Origin: Molossus alvarezi
Lineage: Eukaryota; Chordata; Mammalia; Chiroptera; Molossidae
Assembly (NCBI GenBank): GCA_037176705.1
Contig: CM073899.1
Location: forward strand, 6,944,001-7,008,000
Reading direction: 5' to 3'
DNA: 64,000 bases
Every line of letters begins with the position of its first letter. The stretch's first letter is position 1. The notes below the pieces were generated by a model. That model ran no database searches, was not told the DNA's origin, and was given only the letters and a program-made list of their open reading frames with translations. This document shows, piece by piece, positions 10,491 through 21,424 of the stretch. A program made the translations under genes and the position numbers.

Positions 10491-11457
10491 AAACACTTGA
10501 CCATTATTTTAACTTAATGTTTATAAAATGTTTGTATTTTCTTGTATTTAATGTCATGTTAAATCAAATACTGCTGATTTAAAATTACATATATTTTATG
10601 TTTCACTAGAAGTCTGGATTTTTTTCTTATGTATAGAGGAGGCAGATGTGAATATCATTTGAGCTTTCTACTGGATGGTGATTTATGCTTCTGTCATTAT
10701 ACATGCTTCACTGTTAAATTGTCTTTGTGGCACTAGTGTATGAAATAATGTTGATATTTAAGTTGGCATGGGTTGTAAGGGGCCAAGGCTTAATTTGACC
10801 AGGGCACTGTTCAGGCTGATTTCTCTATTCTATGGTTTCTGAGTGATGATGTTAGAAAGAGATTCTATTTTACCCATGTTGAAACTCTTAGTCTATTATT
10901 AACCTTTTCTTTCAGATATTAATTCATTTAAAATTGCTTAGGGAATAAGAAAATGTCCTTCATTATCATTAAAGGTTGAATTTTTCTTGGTATTATTATG
11001 TGAATTGTCACCAATTGTGTAAACACAAGTCTACCAAATCCTTAGAGGAGTTTGGAACACTCAGAAGGGTGAACGGGCTAAGACCTCAGTGAGGCCCCCT
11101 GCTGGTTGGATTCAGTGAACACTAGTGTACGGCACCTAGCCTTCGATGCAAGGCAGCTGCTTTTAATGCTTACTGGTGATTGCAAAAACACAAGCATATT
11201 AATCTCTCTCCTGGTCTCCGTGTGCAGTGTTGTAGATGGTCAGCAGGGTCACCTGGGTGGCAGTACAACAGGGTGATGAGGGTTTAGGCTCCAAATCAGA
11301 ATCAGACCATCTGGTTTTAAAATCCCAATTTCCCAACTGACTGGTTCTTTAACATAAGGGCAAGTTTGTAAACTGTCTGGGCCTTACGGTGCCTGTCTCC
11401 AAAGAGGCTATTGCAAGACACTTCTTACAAAAGAAAAACCTAAAGCTTTTTTAGATT
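10491..11457. other. Low-copy DNA with a probable MIR
   Basis: No coding frame recognised. About 11283-11420 resembles a plus-strand MIR SINE (ggctccaaatcagaatcagac followed by aagggcaagtttgtaaactg and gggccttacggtgcctgtct). Another weak MIR-like trace precedes this interval at about 10125-10190 (ttctgagtatctgctaagca). Confidence 0.45.
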
Positions 11458-11465
11458 CATTAGAG

Positions 11466-11661
11466 CAGTGGTTCTCAACCTTCCTAATGCCGTGACCCTT
11501 TAATATAGTTCCTCATGTTGTGGTGACCCCCAACCATAATATAACTTTTGTTGCTACTTCATAACTGTAATTTTGTTACTGTTATGTCTTAAGCAACCCC
11601 TGGGAAAAGGTCATTCGACCCCTAAAGGGGTCGCGCGTGACCCACAGGTTGAGAACCGGTG
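11466..11661 (+). mobile_element. SPIN-type hAT transposon with perfect 8-bp TSD
   Basis: 196-bp element bounded by cagtggttctcaacct and aggttgagaaccggtg. Inner phrases gtgaccctttaatatagttc, tggtgacccccaaccataat and cctaaaggggtcgcg are characteristic of SPIN/opossum-like hAT elements. The TSD cattagag at 11458-11465 and 11662-11669 is exact, marking the ends. Nonautonomous: no transposase. Confidence 0.92.
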
Positions 11662-11669
11662 CATTAGAG

Positions 11670-14150
11670 CATTGTTCCCCTAACTTTTCTGCATGAAGGC
11701 ACTTGAAGAAAAAATAATTGTTTGCAACACACTAGGATAAACAGATTAGGTTTCTGTAGTCAGGCCAGAATTAACAATAGGAATTGTAAGCATCTCAGGT
11801 CCCACCGAGTGCTTATAGTTAAGCCCATATCAGCATAGGGCTCCAAACCTCTGGACGGACCCCCGGCACCCTGCGGAGTGGCCCATACCTGAGCAGACTG
11901 CAGTCAGTAACTCATCCACGTCATCTGGCCCGTACATGACCATGTCAGGATCTGTACAGACCTACATTGTTCTGATTTGAGGGCCAACATGTCTATTATA
12001 GCACAACGTTTAATATCTATAACCAGAGGGGAAAACATAAATATAATTCAGATTTGTATCTTGATTATTTAACAATTTTCCTAGGTAAGTTTAGGCTAAT
12101 TATTTAAATACTGTTCCTCATCTTTCTTGCAAAGAAAAATTAGTTTCTCCTACTTTATATGTTTATGAACAAATGGGATAGAAAATGTAAAGAACGTAAA
12201 AGACATAGGCATAAAATATTAAGGGCAATAATAATCACCAATAAATGAGTATGATGTTTTACAAATCATACTTCATAGACTTCATGGAGTGGCAGATACA
12301 GAAATACAGGTGACGTTTTAATGCCTTTGCTGCAGCGCCTTTAGTTGTAAAATGTTCTTTCTTTTCTGTTTCCTCTGTACAGAAACGTGAATGAGCCCCC
12401 ACTTCAGCCATTGAACTACCCAGGTTTCATATTTCAGTTTATAGATCTGTTATTTGGTGAAATATGTAGTGTTTTTTGAAGATTATTTATCTTCATTTTA
12501 ATTATGAAAATGTAATATAAATTTGCTTTCTAGCCTTTTTCTGTAACAGGAGTCTCAGGGTTATTTTTAGCTGTATATAAAAGTATTGAAAACACAAATA
12601 CTTTATGGTTTTAAGTCATATAACTAGTTTTCAAGAGCTTTATTCTTCAATGCCAAAAATATTATTTCTTATGTTATTAATAATATGCATGGGAAAAGTA
12701 ACATTTACATAGTCTTTGCTTTAAAACACTTTTTTCCCCAAAACTTAACAGATTTCAAGGTATATTGCCACAAAATGACCTTGGGAAGATTCATCTCACC
12801 AAAACAGAACCGCATGTGTGGCAAAATGCTGACCCAGATTTCAAGGCCTTGGCATAGAAAGTATTTATTAGGTATATAGCTATGGAAAATGGTTCTAAAA
12901 CTGTGGCTAGATGAAATGCACTGAAATTATTTCTTTATTTTTAATATAATTTATTTGAATTTATATTTGTCTTAATTACTATTGTCTAAAGTTGTGATAA
13001 GTACCCTTACACTTAAAGATCTTTGGTAGTGCCCAAATAATATTCAACTAAAATGTAAATAAAATGTGCCTATTGAAAATGGAAAGACAAATTTCAGTAA
13101 CAAAAATTTCTGAACGCAATTTTTTAAATTTTATACTACTAAGTTTATTTCGAACAATTATGTTATAGAATTACTCAATTTTTTTTTCTTTAATTATATC
13201 TTTCTAAAAGAGCATATATCAAGCAACCACATAAAGGCACAATTCATAAAATTTAATTCCATGGATTTTTTCATATGTTAATGGACTGAGTTAAAAATAA
13301 ACCAGAATGAGTCGTACCCATAGACCTTACACTCTGACTACTTTCATTATTTTATAGGAGTTCAAGGGTATGTGGACAAGAATTAAAGTAAAAATGTTAT
13401 CAGTTTTCTCTCACTCTTGGGGAAACTAGCTCTTCCTTCCATCTCACAGGCAGAGCTGAGACGGGTTCTCCTGAGTGTCTTGCGAGGGGAAAGTTCTCAG
13501 GAGAATCCTGTCAGGACTGAGGGAAGCAGGGGATGAGGCAGGGACAACCTGGCCAGAGATGGGGGGATCCAGGAAAAGAAAAAAGCTTCAGAGTCATCTG
13601 CCAAGTCCCTGTGAGGGGCCAGCCTATATACCCGTCACGAAGTCCCTGGCTGCGGCCACACAAAGGTGAGGGTGATGCGCCCTGATTCGCAGGCAGAAGG
13701 TACTTACAAGAGGGCTCAGCTGTGAATTAGAAGCAGCCAACTCTCCCAGCTGCTGGGGAACAGCCGCCAGCCCAGTAAAGGGACTGGGTGGGCATCAAAA
13801 GTAGCAGGACAGCTAGAGTGTAAGGGAAGAGGAGAGCAAAGCGACTGCTAAAGTAAAAGGTAATGGTCTGGTTGAGTCCTGTAGGTCTGAAGGATGGAGG
13901 AGGGAGCGGACGGGAGGAGCGGCCACAGACTCATTTTCTCACCAGGCAGTGTTCACGTCACTCAGATCTCGCCATCGTCTGAAGGTTGGCCTTTTAATAT
14001 TACCTGTTATGTGACAATTATCTCTTTGGCAACAAAAATAAAAGAGGATAGCTCAAATATACCCAGATGTGGTTAGGTTACACTTGTAGTAGTAACTCTT
14101 GGTCTTGCCAAGGGCTCCTCTTCAGGAGGAAATAAATAATAGTACATACA
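11670..14150. other. Unassigned low-copy DNA
   Basis: No recognised gene or repeat. About 11815-11960 and 13430-13960 are GC-richer than the surroundings. The second contains two unrelated short open frames (13475-13669 and 13894-14076) without recognisable domains. The rest is AT-rich intergenic-type sequence. Confidence 0.4.
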
Positions 14151-14151
14151 T

Positions 14152-14194
<43 letters not shown>
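14151..14194 (+). repeat. (CA)n microsatellite
   Basis: About 21 tandem ca units (tgcacacaca...cagagctg). Uninterrupted, so likely polymorphic. Confidence 0.97.
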
Positions 14195-14197
<3 letters not shown>

Positions 14198-15992
14198 CTG
14201 AGCCCTAAGGCACTCAGCCGAAGAAACACGGTGCAGTAAGGCGCAATGAAGGCCATTCAGGACTGAAGACTTCAGAAGGAGGACTTTGAAGTAAAACGCT
14301 ACCGTTAGGTAATAATTTCAGATGGGAGGTGAGCCATTAAGTCAGCAGAAGCCATATGTGGAATAAGAAACAGAAGCCTCTTCACGTTACTCTGCTGGTC
14401 TCTATGTTTGTGAGAACAGGGAGTAACTGCTAGTCTGACAGATAACCGGAAAGGCTTGTTTAGTGTTTATGATGTGTGAACACTTTAAAGGTGAACTGCA
14501 TGAAGTTTCAAAAATATTTATAAAATTCAAATAAATCCTGTTCAATCCAAAATACAAGTGAAAAATTTAAAAATATATTTTGTTAAATATATGTGAAACA
14601 CAATGCCAATTTTATCAATTATTTAATACATGTATAGCTTAACATTCATTACATTTTAACACAATGGGTAGGTAAGATTTTTCTCACTTTGCATTAATTC
14701 CCTGATATGCATAAAAATTGCTAAGAAATCTAAAAAATGGCAAATGAGATAGCTACTTTGAGCTAAATAATTTCAGTAGAAAATTATAAAAAAAAAGCAT
14801 AGTAAATCATTTAGAGCATAAAATTACTTACAATATGCAATGTTATAAAATTACTATATGATGGTATGCGTGTTCTTCTGAAGCTAAAATTCTCTAGAGC
14901 TTACAGATCGCAGAGGAGAAAATGACAGTAAAAAATACCTGACCTACTTTTTCCCCTCCTGGCTTGTCATAATACTTAATGATGAAGCAACCACGGATCT
15001 CAAACCAGATCCAATATCAGGTTTTGCACACTATAAATATACATACTGGGGGAGGGGGCTTTTTGTGTTAATCTCCTTATTAATGTGAACCATGCTTCGG
15101 CAATCTTACTGTATTGTTGGGATGATAGTTGAGGTGTAAGCCACTGTCACAGAGAGGAGAGGAGGTGCCACTACTCTGGTCACTTGGTGCACCTGGGGAA
15201 ACAAAAACACAGCACCCACTGGTGAGGATGCCCACGTGCTCTCGTCTAACCAGCCTGTTTTATCACACTCAGTCATATCAAGTAACTCAGGTAGTGAAAT
15301 ACATTTTTATTTTACTTCTATCAAAGTTACAGTAAGCTCATTGACTAAAATTAGGGTGCTAAAAGAGACCTGCAAATATTGGTCTTTGATTTCATAAAAA
15401 TTAAGGCTTTATTAAGGAAGGTAAACAACCTTATAAAAGTAAGAGTTCATTTTATTATCCAAAGTGAACCATACTTATAATAGTTAATAGTGCAGAGTTT
15501 TATTGGTCTTCAAATTCTACATAATGTCATGTTTCAACCTCTTGGTAAATCCTAACTTTAGATACTATAATTTTCCATAATGCAACCAATGTTTTTCTCT
15601 GTTCTGTCTTTGCAAGGGCTCTCGGTAAATACTATAATTGGAAGTACTCTTATTGACACTGTGTACTTTTGCAAAATTGCAACTAAAAGCTGAAACTTAA
15701 TTTCTATTTTTTAAAAATGAGTTATTGGTATCCTAAATATTTTGGCTTTTTAAAATTTAATAATTTAGTAATTTTTAAAATTAGGACTGGAAGCATATTT
15801 CTTGATTTCTGTTTTATTTAAATTTTTCTAAAGACATTATGGTTTTAGAATGGCTAATGTTGATAAACATGAGCTATTAGTGTAATTGACTCTCAATTTT
15901 CATTTGCAGTATTGTACTTAAAATTAAACATCACAGTCATAGAAAACACTCCTAATTTGTTAACTGATGTGTTCAAAAAAAGTAGTGATTTT
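14195..15992. other. Unassigned AT-rich low-copy DNA
   Basis: No repeat family, splice-bounded frame or RNA gene recognised. It has short A/T tracts only. Confidence 0.4.
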
Positions 15993-16191
15993 GCCAGGCC
16001 GGTGTGGCTCAGTGGATTGGGTGTCGTCCCATGGATTGAGAGGTCCCGGTTGGATTCCTGGTCAGGGCACATGCCTGGGGTTGAGGGCTCAATCCCCAAT
16101 AGGGGGTGTACAGGAGGCAGTTAATTGATGTTTCTCTCTCTCTCTCCCTTCCATTCTCTCTAAAAATAAATAAATAAAAACATTTTAAAAA
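15993..16191 (+). repeat. VES SINE
   Basis: Short-body subtype: gccaggccggtgtggctcag, ctggtcagggcacatgcctg, aatagggggtgtacaggagg, CT run and (aaat)n tail. TSD is not clear (aaaaagtagtg / aaaaatgagtt at best). It is more diverged than the other copies. Confidence 0.9.
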
Positions 16192-16631
16192 ATGAGTTTG
16201 TTCTCCACTTTTATTACTTCAAAATTCAAGAGTTTTCTTGGTGCTAAGAAGGGAATAATACACTTTTTTTGCTATGCTAGCATAAATATAATTTCTCCAC
16301 TCTTTAAATCTTAAAGATTTTATACTTTGTTTTAGTTACTTTTCCTATTGATATTTATCTGCATCTCTCTTAAGAGACAATATTTTAATGCACACACATA
16401 TTACATGAAAATATATCCATTTCTAATTGAATAAAATGAAATTATAACATATTAAATTCTGTAAATTGACAACTTAGTTTCAATAGACAAAAAAAAAGTA
16501 ACATTGAAAAAAATAAATTACAAAAGCAGAAACTTAACAATATATTAGCAAATTAAAACCCCTAATAATTGTAATTTAAAAACAATACTTCATGACCATG
16601 TGTTTATCCTAGAAATGTAAGCTCAATTTGG

Positions 16632-16868
16632 CATTCAAAATCAATTTTCTTTTATTGTTGAAAGTATTGCAGATGTCCCACTTTTTCCCCATTAACCCTA
16701 TCCTCCTTACTCATACCTCCTGCCTTCCCCAACCTACTGTCTGTGTTGGTTGGTTGTACATATATGCATGTAAGTTCTTTAGTTTCTCTCTTCCCAACCA
16801 CCATCCCTCTGAGGTTTGTTAGTCTGTTTCCTACTTCCATGAATCTGGCTCTATTTTAAATGGTCACC
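16632..16868 (-). mobile_element. 5'-truncated bat L1 (3' UTR only)
   Basis: Read on the minus strand it is the standard L1 3' UTR of this genome: compare gcagatgtcccactttttcc, gtacatatatgcatgtaagt and ctgaggtttgttagtctgtt with the L1 tails at 27 kb and 50.6 kb. The A-tail is at the low-coordinate side (ttttcttttattgttgaaag). No coding part remains. Confidence 0.8.
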
Positions 16869-16924
16869 ACATCAATAGATTAAAAAAAAATACAATATCT
16901 CATGTGATGTAAGAAAATACTAAT

Positions 16925-17837
16925 TGAGACAGGAGCAGAGCCTCTACCCCAACTCCTCTGGGGACCAAGACAAGACAGAGACCACTGGGGGAGTCCGGCA
17001 GGCTACTTGGGGCAGCAAGTCAGCTCATGAGCAGGAAGAAGGGACGGCAGCCAGCGCAGTGGCATTCCCTATGGATGACAGGTTCCTGAGACGGGGCGCG
17101 CCTACCACCCATGTCCTGTACAGGGACAGAGAAGAATGGGCTCCTCCAGATTCAGTGCCACAGAACAATGGCCCGGTCCAGGGGTCCAGATCACTTATCG
17201 TGAAAAATTTAGAGTGGTTTATTATTATTTCCAGGCTGTTATGCCATGTGATGAAAGAAGTGAATGAGATTTTAAACTAACCAGAGATGCTACTGAGTTA
17301 AATGCAATTATATATATATAGTGTGGTATTTTCAGAGTTCTCTTAAAATCACTTTGAAAGGATCTAAGTGAGAAAATGAACTACACCACTGTCATAATTG
17401 CAGAACCACCTCAAAAGTCTCAAGTTTGGCCTCATAGACAAGTATTAGTGGAATGGCTAAACAATCCATCTCAGGAGCTCCAGTTTATTCTGATACTTTT
17501 CATCAGGAGCCAATGACATTTCATGCCTGGAAACGTCCACATTGTGTTATTCCGGAATTTAAACTTGGGATAAAGAGCTGCAGTATGTAAACCAGCTTCT
17601 TGAAGAGGACATGAGAAAAACTCAGGAACCAAGATACCTTGTAATGTCCAACACCACTGGCTACGGTGATCATGTTATACTGGAGCGAAAGTCCAGTCCA
17701 TTCTGTAAATGATAAGCTAATACCACATAATGAAACTGCATTAAACTGTCTGCAAGGGATCATACAGGTTTGTGGTACTTCTTGTGGATACCCATAAAGA
17801 TGTGATAGGAAAAACCAATGTGGAAATGAGAAGATTT
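16925..17837 (+). pseudogene. FNTA: Processed pseudogene of FNTA (farnesyltransferase / GGTase-I alpha subunit)
   Basis: FNTA encodes the shared alpha subunit of the cytosolic protein farnesyltransferase and geranylgeranyltransferase-I. Here the mRNA-like order is kept without introns. The N-terminal part reads PMDD then [10 protein letters not shown] and VPQNNGP, matching FNTA. Frame changes occur near 17177, after which another frame reads MPCDERSE, a stop (tga at 17265-17267) and [10 protein letters not shown]. Further downstream come gtattagtggaatggctaaa, catgcctggaaacgtcc, aggaatttaaac-like sequence and caacaccactggctacggtg, all in FNTA order. An internal deletion joins the helical-repeat region to the LVD segment near 17780. 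It then stops at the T-rich tail of a minus-strand L1 at 17838, so the C-terminus is missing. Multiple stops and frameshifts, no introns: a dead retrocopy. Confidence 0.9.
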
Positions 17838-17999
17838 TTTTTTTCTTCCCATCACCATTTATGCCCCCTCTGCGCTCTTCCACCCCCACCCCTCCACCCC
17901 TCCACCCCTGCAATCACCACACTGTTGTCCACGTTCATGACCTCTCTGTTTCCTTTTTTGCTCAATCCTGATGGCCCTGCAAAAACCCCTCCACATACT

Positions 18000-18066
18000 A
18001 GAGCTGTTCGCCTGCTCTCTATCAATCATGAATCTAGAGCTGTCTGCCTGCTCTCTATCATGAATC
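18000..18066. repeat. Short tandem duplication in L1 3' UTR
   Basis: Two direct copies of tagagctgtycgcctgctct-like sequence followed by ctatcaatcatgaat / ctatcatgaatct, about 40 bp apart. Likely a replication-slippage duplication after insertion. Confidence 0.7.
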
Positions 18067-18449
18067 TGTCTCTATTGTGCTCGGTAGTTCAGTTTGTTTA
18101 TTAAATTCCACATGTGAGTGAAACCATAGGGTATTTTTTATTTTTTTTTCCTGACTGGTTTATTTCACTAAGCATAATGTTCTCCAGGTCCCTCCATGCT
18201 GTTGCAAAGGGTAACATTTTCTTCCATTTTAAGGCTGAGCAGTGTTCCATTGTGTAAACATACTATGGCTTTTTTATCTACCCATCGACTGATGGACACT
18301 CGGGCTACTTCTACAACTTGGCTACTGTAAATAATGCTGCAATGGACAAAGGGGTGCACATATCCATTCAAATTAGTGTTTTGGTTTCTTCAGATAAATT
18401 TTCAGAAGTGGGATTGCTGGGTTATAAGGCAGTTCTATTTTTAATTTTA

Positions 18450-18559
18450 TTTATTTACTTTTTTTTGTGGTACGTGCCCCTAGCAGAAACTGAGCCCGGG
18501 ACTCCCTGGTCTTTGGTCCACAGGCCAACACTCAACCGCTGAGCCAAACTGGCCAGGGC
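18450..18559 (-). repeat. Head-only VES SINE with perfect 15-bp TSD
   Basis: On the minus strand: gccctggccagtttggctca, ggcctgtggaccaaagacca, ctagggggcacgtaccac-like sequence, then directly an A/T-rich tail. The body, CT tract and 3' signature of VES are absent, leaving about 95 bp of tRNA-like head. The TSD ctatttttaatttta at 18435-18449 and 18560-18574 is exact, so this short form itself inserted; it was not cut later. Confidence 0.88.
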
Positions 18560-18748
18560 CTATTTTTAATTTTAATTGGCTGCACCAATCAGCATTGCCA
18601 CCAAGAGTGCATGAGGGCTCCCTTTTCTCCCGCCCTTGCCAACACTTGTTGTTTGTTGATTTATTGATGGTGGCCATTCTAACAGGTGCGAGGTGATATC
18701 TCATTGTGGTTTAAATTTGCATTTCTCTGATGATTAGTGACATGCAAA

Positions 18749-19221
18749 AAAAAAAAAAAAAAAATGAAACTAGACCAATCTCTTATACCGCACACAAGAA
18801 TACATTAAAATGGATTAAAGACTTAAATGTTAGACTCAAACCCATAAAAATCCTAGAAGAAAACATAAGCAATAAAATCCCAAACATTTCTTATAGAAAT
18901 ATTTTTTCTGATATAACTCCTTGAACAAGGAAAACAGAAGAAAAAATAAACAAATGGTACTACATCAAACTAGAGTTTTGCACAGGAAGTCATCAGCAAA
19001 AAAATAAATAAATAAAGACAAACTGGGAGACTATATTCACCAGCAATACATCAGATAAGGGGTTAATATCCAAAATTTACACAGAACTTATCAAACTCAA
19101 CACCAAAAAAATAAACAATCCGATTAAAAAATGGGCAAAAGAACTAGACACTTCTCCAAAGAGGACATACAGATGCCCAACAGACATATAAAAAGATGCT
19201 CAACATCACTAAGAAAAACAT
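18749..19221 (+). mobile_element. L1 ORF2 segment, inverted relative to its 3' half (twin priming)
   Basis: Starting in an A-run, the plus strand reads L1 ORF2: atgaaactagaccaatctct, aaaatggattaaagacttaa, atcctagaagaaaacata, catcagataaggggttaata, aaaaaatgggcaaaagaact and atgctcaacatcacta. The segment ends exactly where the minus-strand part (17838-18748) begins in L1 coordinates, sharing cactaa at the breakpoint. This head-to-head arrangement is the classic 5' inversion product of twin priming. A small open frame (18730-18924) is a fragment of the Z/C-terminal part of ORF2. Confidence 0.8.
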
Positions 19222-19930
19222 TTTAAATAAAGCATTAGAGTTATTTGAAATCCTAACAAAGAGAATGAAACCATAAGAAAGGATTATTTGAGATCTACAG
19301 GAAGATCTCTTCGAAGCAAACATAGTACAAAACTGACCCACCAACAAATGTAGAGCAATAACACCATTTAGAAGAAATTGATAGAATGCTTGTATTTATT
19401 TATTTATTTATTTAGTTAGTTAGTTGATATTTGAATGCGGAAGTTAAAACTAGAGCGATCATTCCCTTTGCCTGTGCTGTAACATGTGCATTGCATCAGG
19501 TATTGGTTTTTTAACAAAAATGAAGTATGATGCTCCTTGGGTACTGCTGCAGTTCTGACTAGTTCTGAGTAATTTGATTCTTTTAAAGCAAGGTATTGGG
19601 GGATAAAGGAAAAACAAAAAGTCCCAAAAAGGAAATCTGTGGTTTTTTAAATATTTACTCTAATCCCTTAGCATTAATTCGTCCCTGAATAGTATATGCA
19701 TCAGGATTTGCAGCATCAATGATTGTAGGCTATTTTTATGTAATGGGCATGAGGTAACTTGAATTTCAATTCAGGAAGCAAGAAATGCAATTGTTATATT
19801 AGAGCTGCTATGACACAGTCACAGTGTCTTGCTATCACTGTAACCAACTAATGTCAAAAGAATTGTTTTGTTATAAAATTATAGATGTATCCTAAAACAA
19901 TTGAGACAATTTGACATAAACTTATATTCT

Positions 19931-19980
<50 letters not shown>

Positions 19981-19984
19981 AAAA
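19222..19984. other. Low-copy DNA with two microsatellites
   Basis: No gene recognised. Contains a (TTTA)n/(GTTA)n tract at about 19393-19427 and a pure (GA)n tract of about 22 units at 19934-19977. Confidence 0.5.
19934..19977 (+). repeat. (GA)n microsatellite
   Basis: Uninterrupted ag dinucleotides ending in aagg; likely polymorphic. Confidence 0.97.
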
Positions 19985-20391
19985 AAAGAAACTTCAGTAA
20001 CCAAGAAATAGAAGGGCATTTTCTCAGTCTAATAATGGCCATCTGTGAATACCTATAGCTAATATCATACTTAATGGTAAAAGACTGGAAACTTTCTCCC
20101 TAAGATCTTGAGCAAAAGAGGAATGTCTGCTCCCAATAATGTATTCAACATTTTATTGAGGTCCTAGACATTGTAATACGAAAGAAAAAGGAATTGAAAC
20201 ACATAGTTTGGAAAAAAATAAGCAAAACATTATTTATAAAGGACACAATTTTATACGTAGAAAAATTTAAAAAGTCCTACTAAAATTAATAAGAACATTA
20301 AGCTACATTGCACAATAAATCAATATATAGAATGTATTTCTATGTGTTAGCAACAGGTAATTAGAAAATAAAATATTTAAAATATCATTTA

Positions 20392-20630
20392 TGACTTTCC
20401 CAGTGTTTTCAGTGGTTAGAGCATCAGCACCTGCATCAAAGGATTGTGGGTTCAATTTTTAAGGGTATGTGCCTGGGTTGCAGGTTTGATCCCAGGCCCC
20501 AGTTGGGGCTCATATGGAATGCAATCAATGTGTCTCTCTCACATAGATGTTTCTCTCTATCTCCCCTTCCCTCCCTTCCACTCTAAAATTCAATGGAAGA
20601 AATATCCTTGGATGAGAGTTAACCAAAAAT
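20392..20630 (+). repeat. VES SINE (first of a nested pair)
   Basis: Diverged head (gactttcccagtgttttcag) and long-subtype body (gggtatgtgcctgggttgca, cccaggccccagttggggc), CT-rich tract and 3' signature tccttggatgagagtt. Its TSD is aaaatatcattta (20379-20391) / aaaataccattta (20855-20867), and the right copy lies beyond the second SINE. Confidence 0.88.
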
Positions 20631-20640
20631 AATGATAACA

Positions 20641-20854
20641 GACCAGCCATTGTGGCTCAGTGGATGAGCATCGACCCATACACCAAGAGGTCACAGGTTC
20701 GATTCCCAGTCAGGGCACATGCTCAGGCTGTTGGCCAAATCCCCAGTGGAGGACATGCAGGAGGTGACCAAAAGATGTTCTCTCTCATTAATATTTTTTT
20801 TTTCTCTCTCTCTCTCCCTTTCTTTCTCTCTAAAATCAATTAAATAATAATAAT
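20641..20854 (+). repeat. VES SINE inserted in the tail of the previous SINE
   Basis: Short-body subtype: gaccagccattgtggctcag, cagtcagggcacatgctcag, agtggaggacatgcaggagg, CT run, taaaatcaattaaataat tail. Flanks ataatgataaca and ataataataa are a plausible but simple-sequence TSD. Because the first SINE's TSD encloses both, this copy landed in the first one's tail. Confidence 0.88.
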
Positions 20855-21150
20855 AAAATACCATTTACAATAAAATCAAAATCAAAATACTTAAATATAA
20901 ATTCAATGAAGGACATGCAAGACTTCCCCACTGAACACACTAAAATATTGCTGAAAAAAATTAAAATATGAAAAATAGGAAAGGTATATTATGTTTATGG
21001 ATCGAAAGATTTAAAGTTGTTAGAGGTTTAATTCTTCAAATTGTCTGTAAACTCAATGTAGTCCTATTCAAAATAATAATATTTTATTTTATTTTAATAA
21101 AAACTGACAAGCTCTTTTTAAAGTGTTTGCAGTAATGTAAAGGATTCAGA

Positions 21151-21336
21151 CCTCGGCCGGGTAGCTTGGTTGATTAGAGTATGGTCCAGATATGCCAAAT
21201 TTGTGGGTTTGATCCCTGGTCAGGGCACATAAAAAAATCAACCAATAAATGTGTAAATACGTGGAACAACAAACTGATGTTTCCCACTCTCTTTCTCTCT
21301 CTCTAAAAGAATAATAAATAAAAATATGTACGTAAC
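21151..21336 (+). repeat. Diverged VES SINE with 17-bp TSD
   Basis: Head cctcggccgggtagcttggt, B-box-like gggtttgatccctggtcagg, then the body departs from other copies (aaaaaaatcaaccaataaat, gaacaacaaactgatgtttc) before a CT-rich end and A-tail. TSD aatgtaaaggattcaga (21134-21150) / aatgtaaagaatttaga (21337-21353). Confidence 0.8.
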
Positions 21337-21424
21337 AATGTAAAGAATTTAGAACAAGCAAATGATCTCAAAAAAAAAAAAAATCATGATTGAAGAACCT
21401 ATGTTAAGGGACGTTTAAGACACC

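Larger units (their letters stand above)
17838..18748 (-). mobile_element. L1, 3' part (minus strand), joined to an inverted 5' part
   Basis: On the minus strand this gives L1 ORF2 C-terminal sequence followed by 3' UTR. Phrases seen on the plus strand include gataaattttcagaagtggg, ccatcgactgatggacactc, cctccatgctgttgcaaagg and aaccatagggtatt. Its upstream end (18748) reads, on the minus strand, gcatgtcactaatcatcaga. This follows directly, in L1 order, the end of the plus-strand segment at 18765-19215. A head-only VES sits at 18450-18559. A near-duplicate of about 45 bp (agagctgt[tc][ct]gcctgctctctatc) occurs at 18000-18062. Confidence 0.8.
19985..21395 (+). mobile_element. Old L1M ORF2 (reverse-transcriptase region), split by three VES SINEs
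   Basis: L1 RT-region phrases in order: atagctaatatcatacttaa, tggtaaaagactggaaactt, caaaagaggaatgtctgctc, aagtcctactaaaattaataag, tttctatgtgttagcaacag. After the SINE pair come tcaaaatacttaaatataaa, gaaaaataggaaaggtata, tcaatgtagtcctattcaaa and the final A-run. Frames are broken throughout. SINEs lie at 20392-20854 and 21151-21336. Confidence 0.75.

Noticed and set aside
17521..17913. 130-codon minus-strand open frame
   Set aside because: Antisense of the FNTA pseudogene and the L1 tail.
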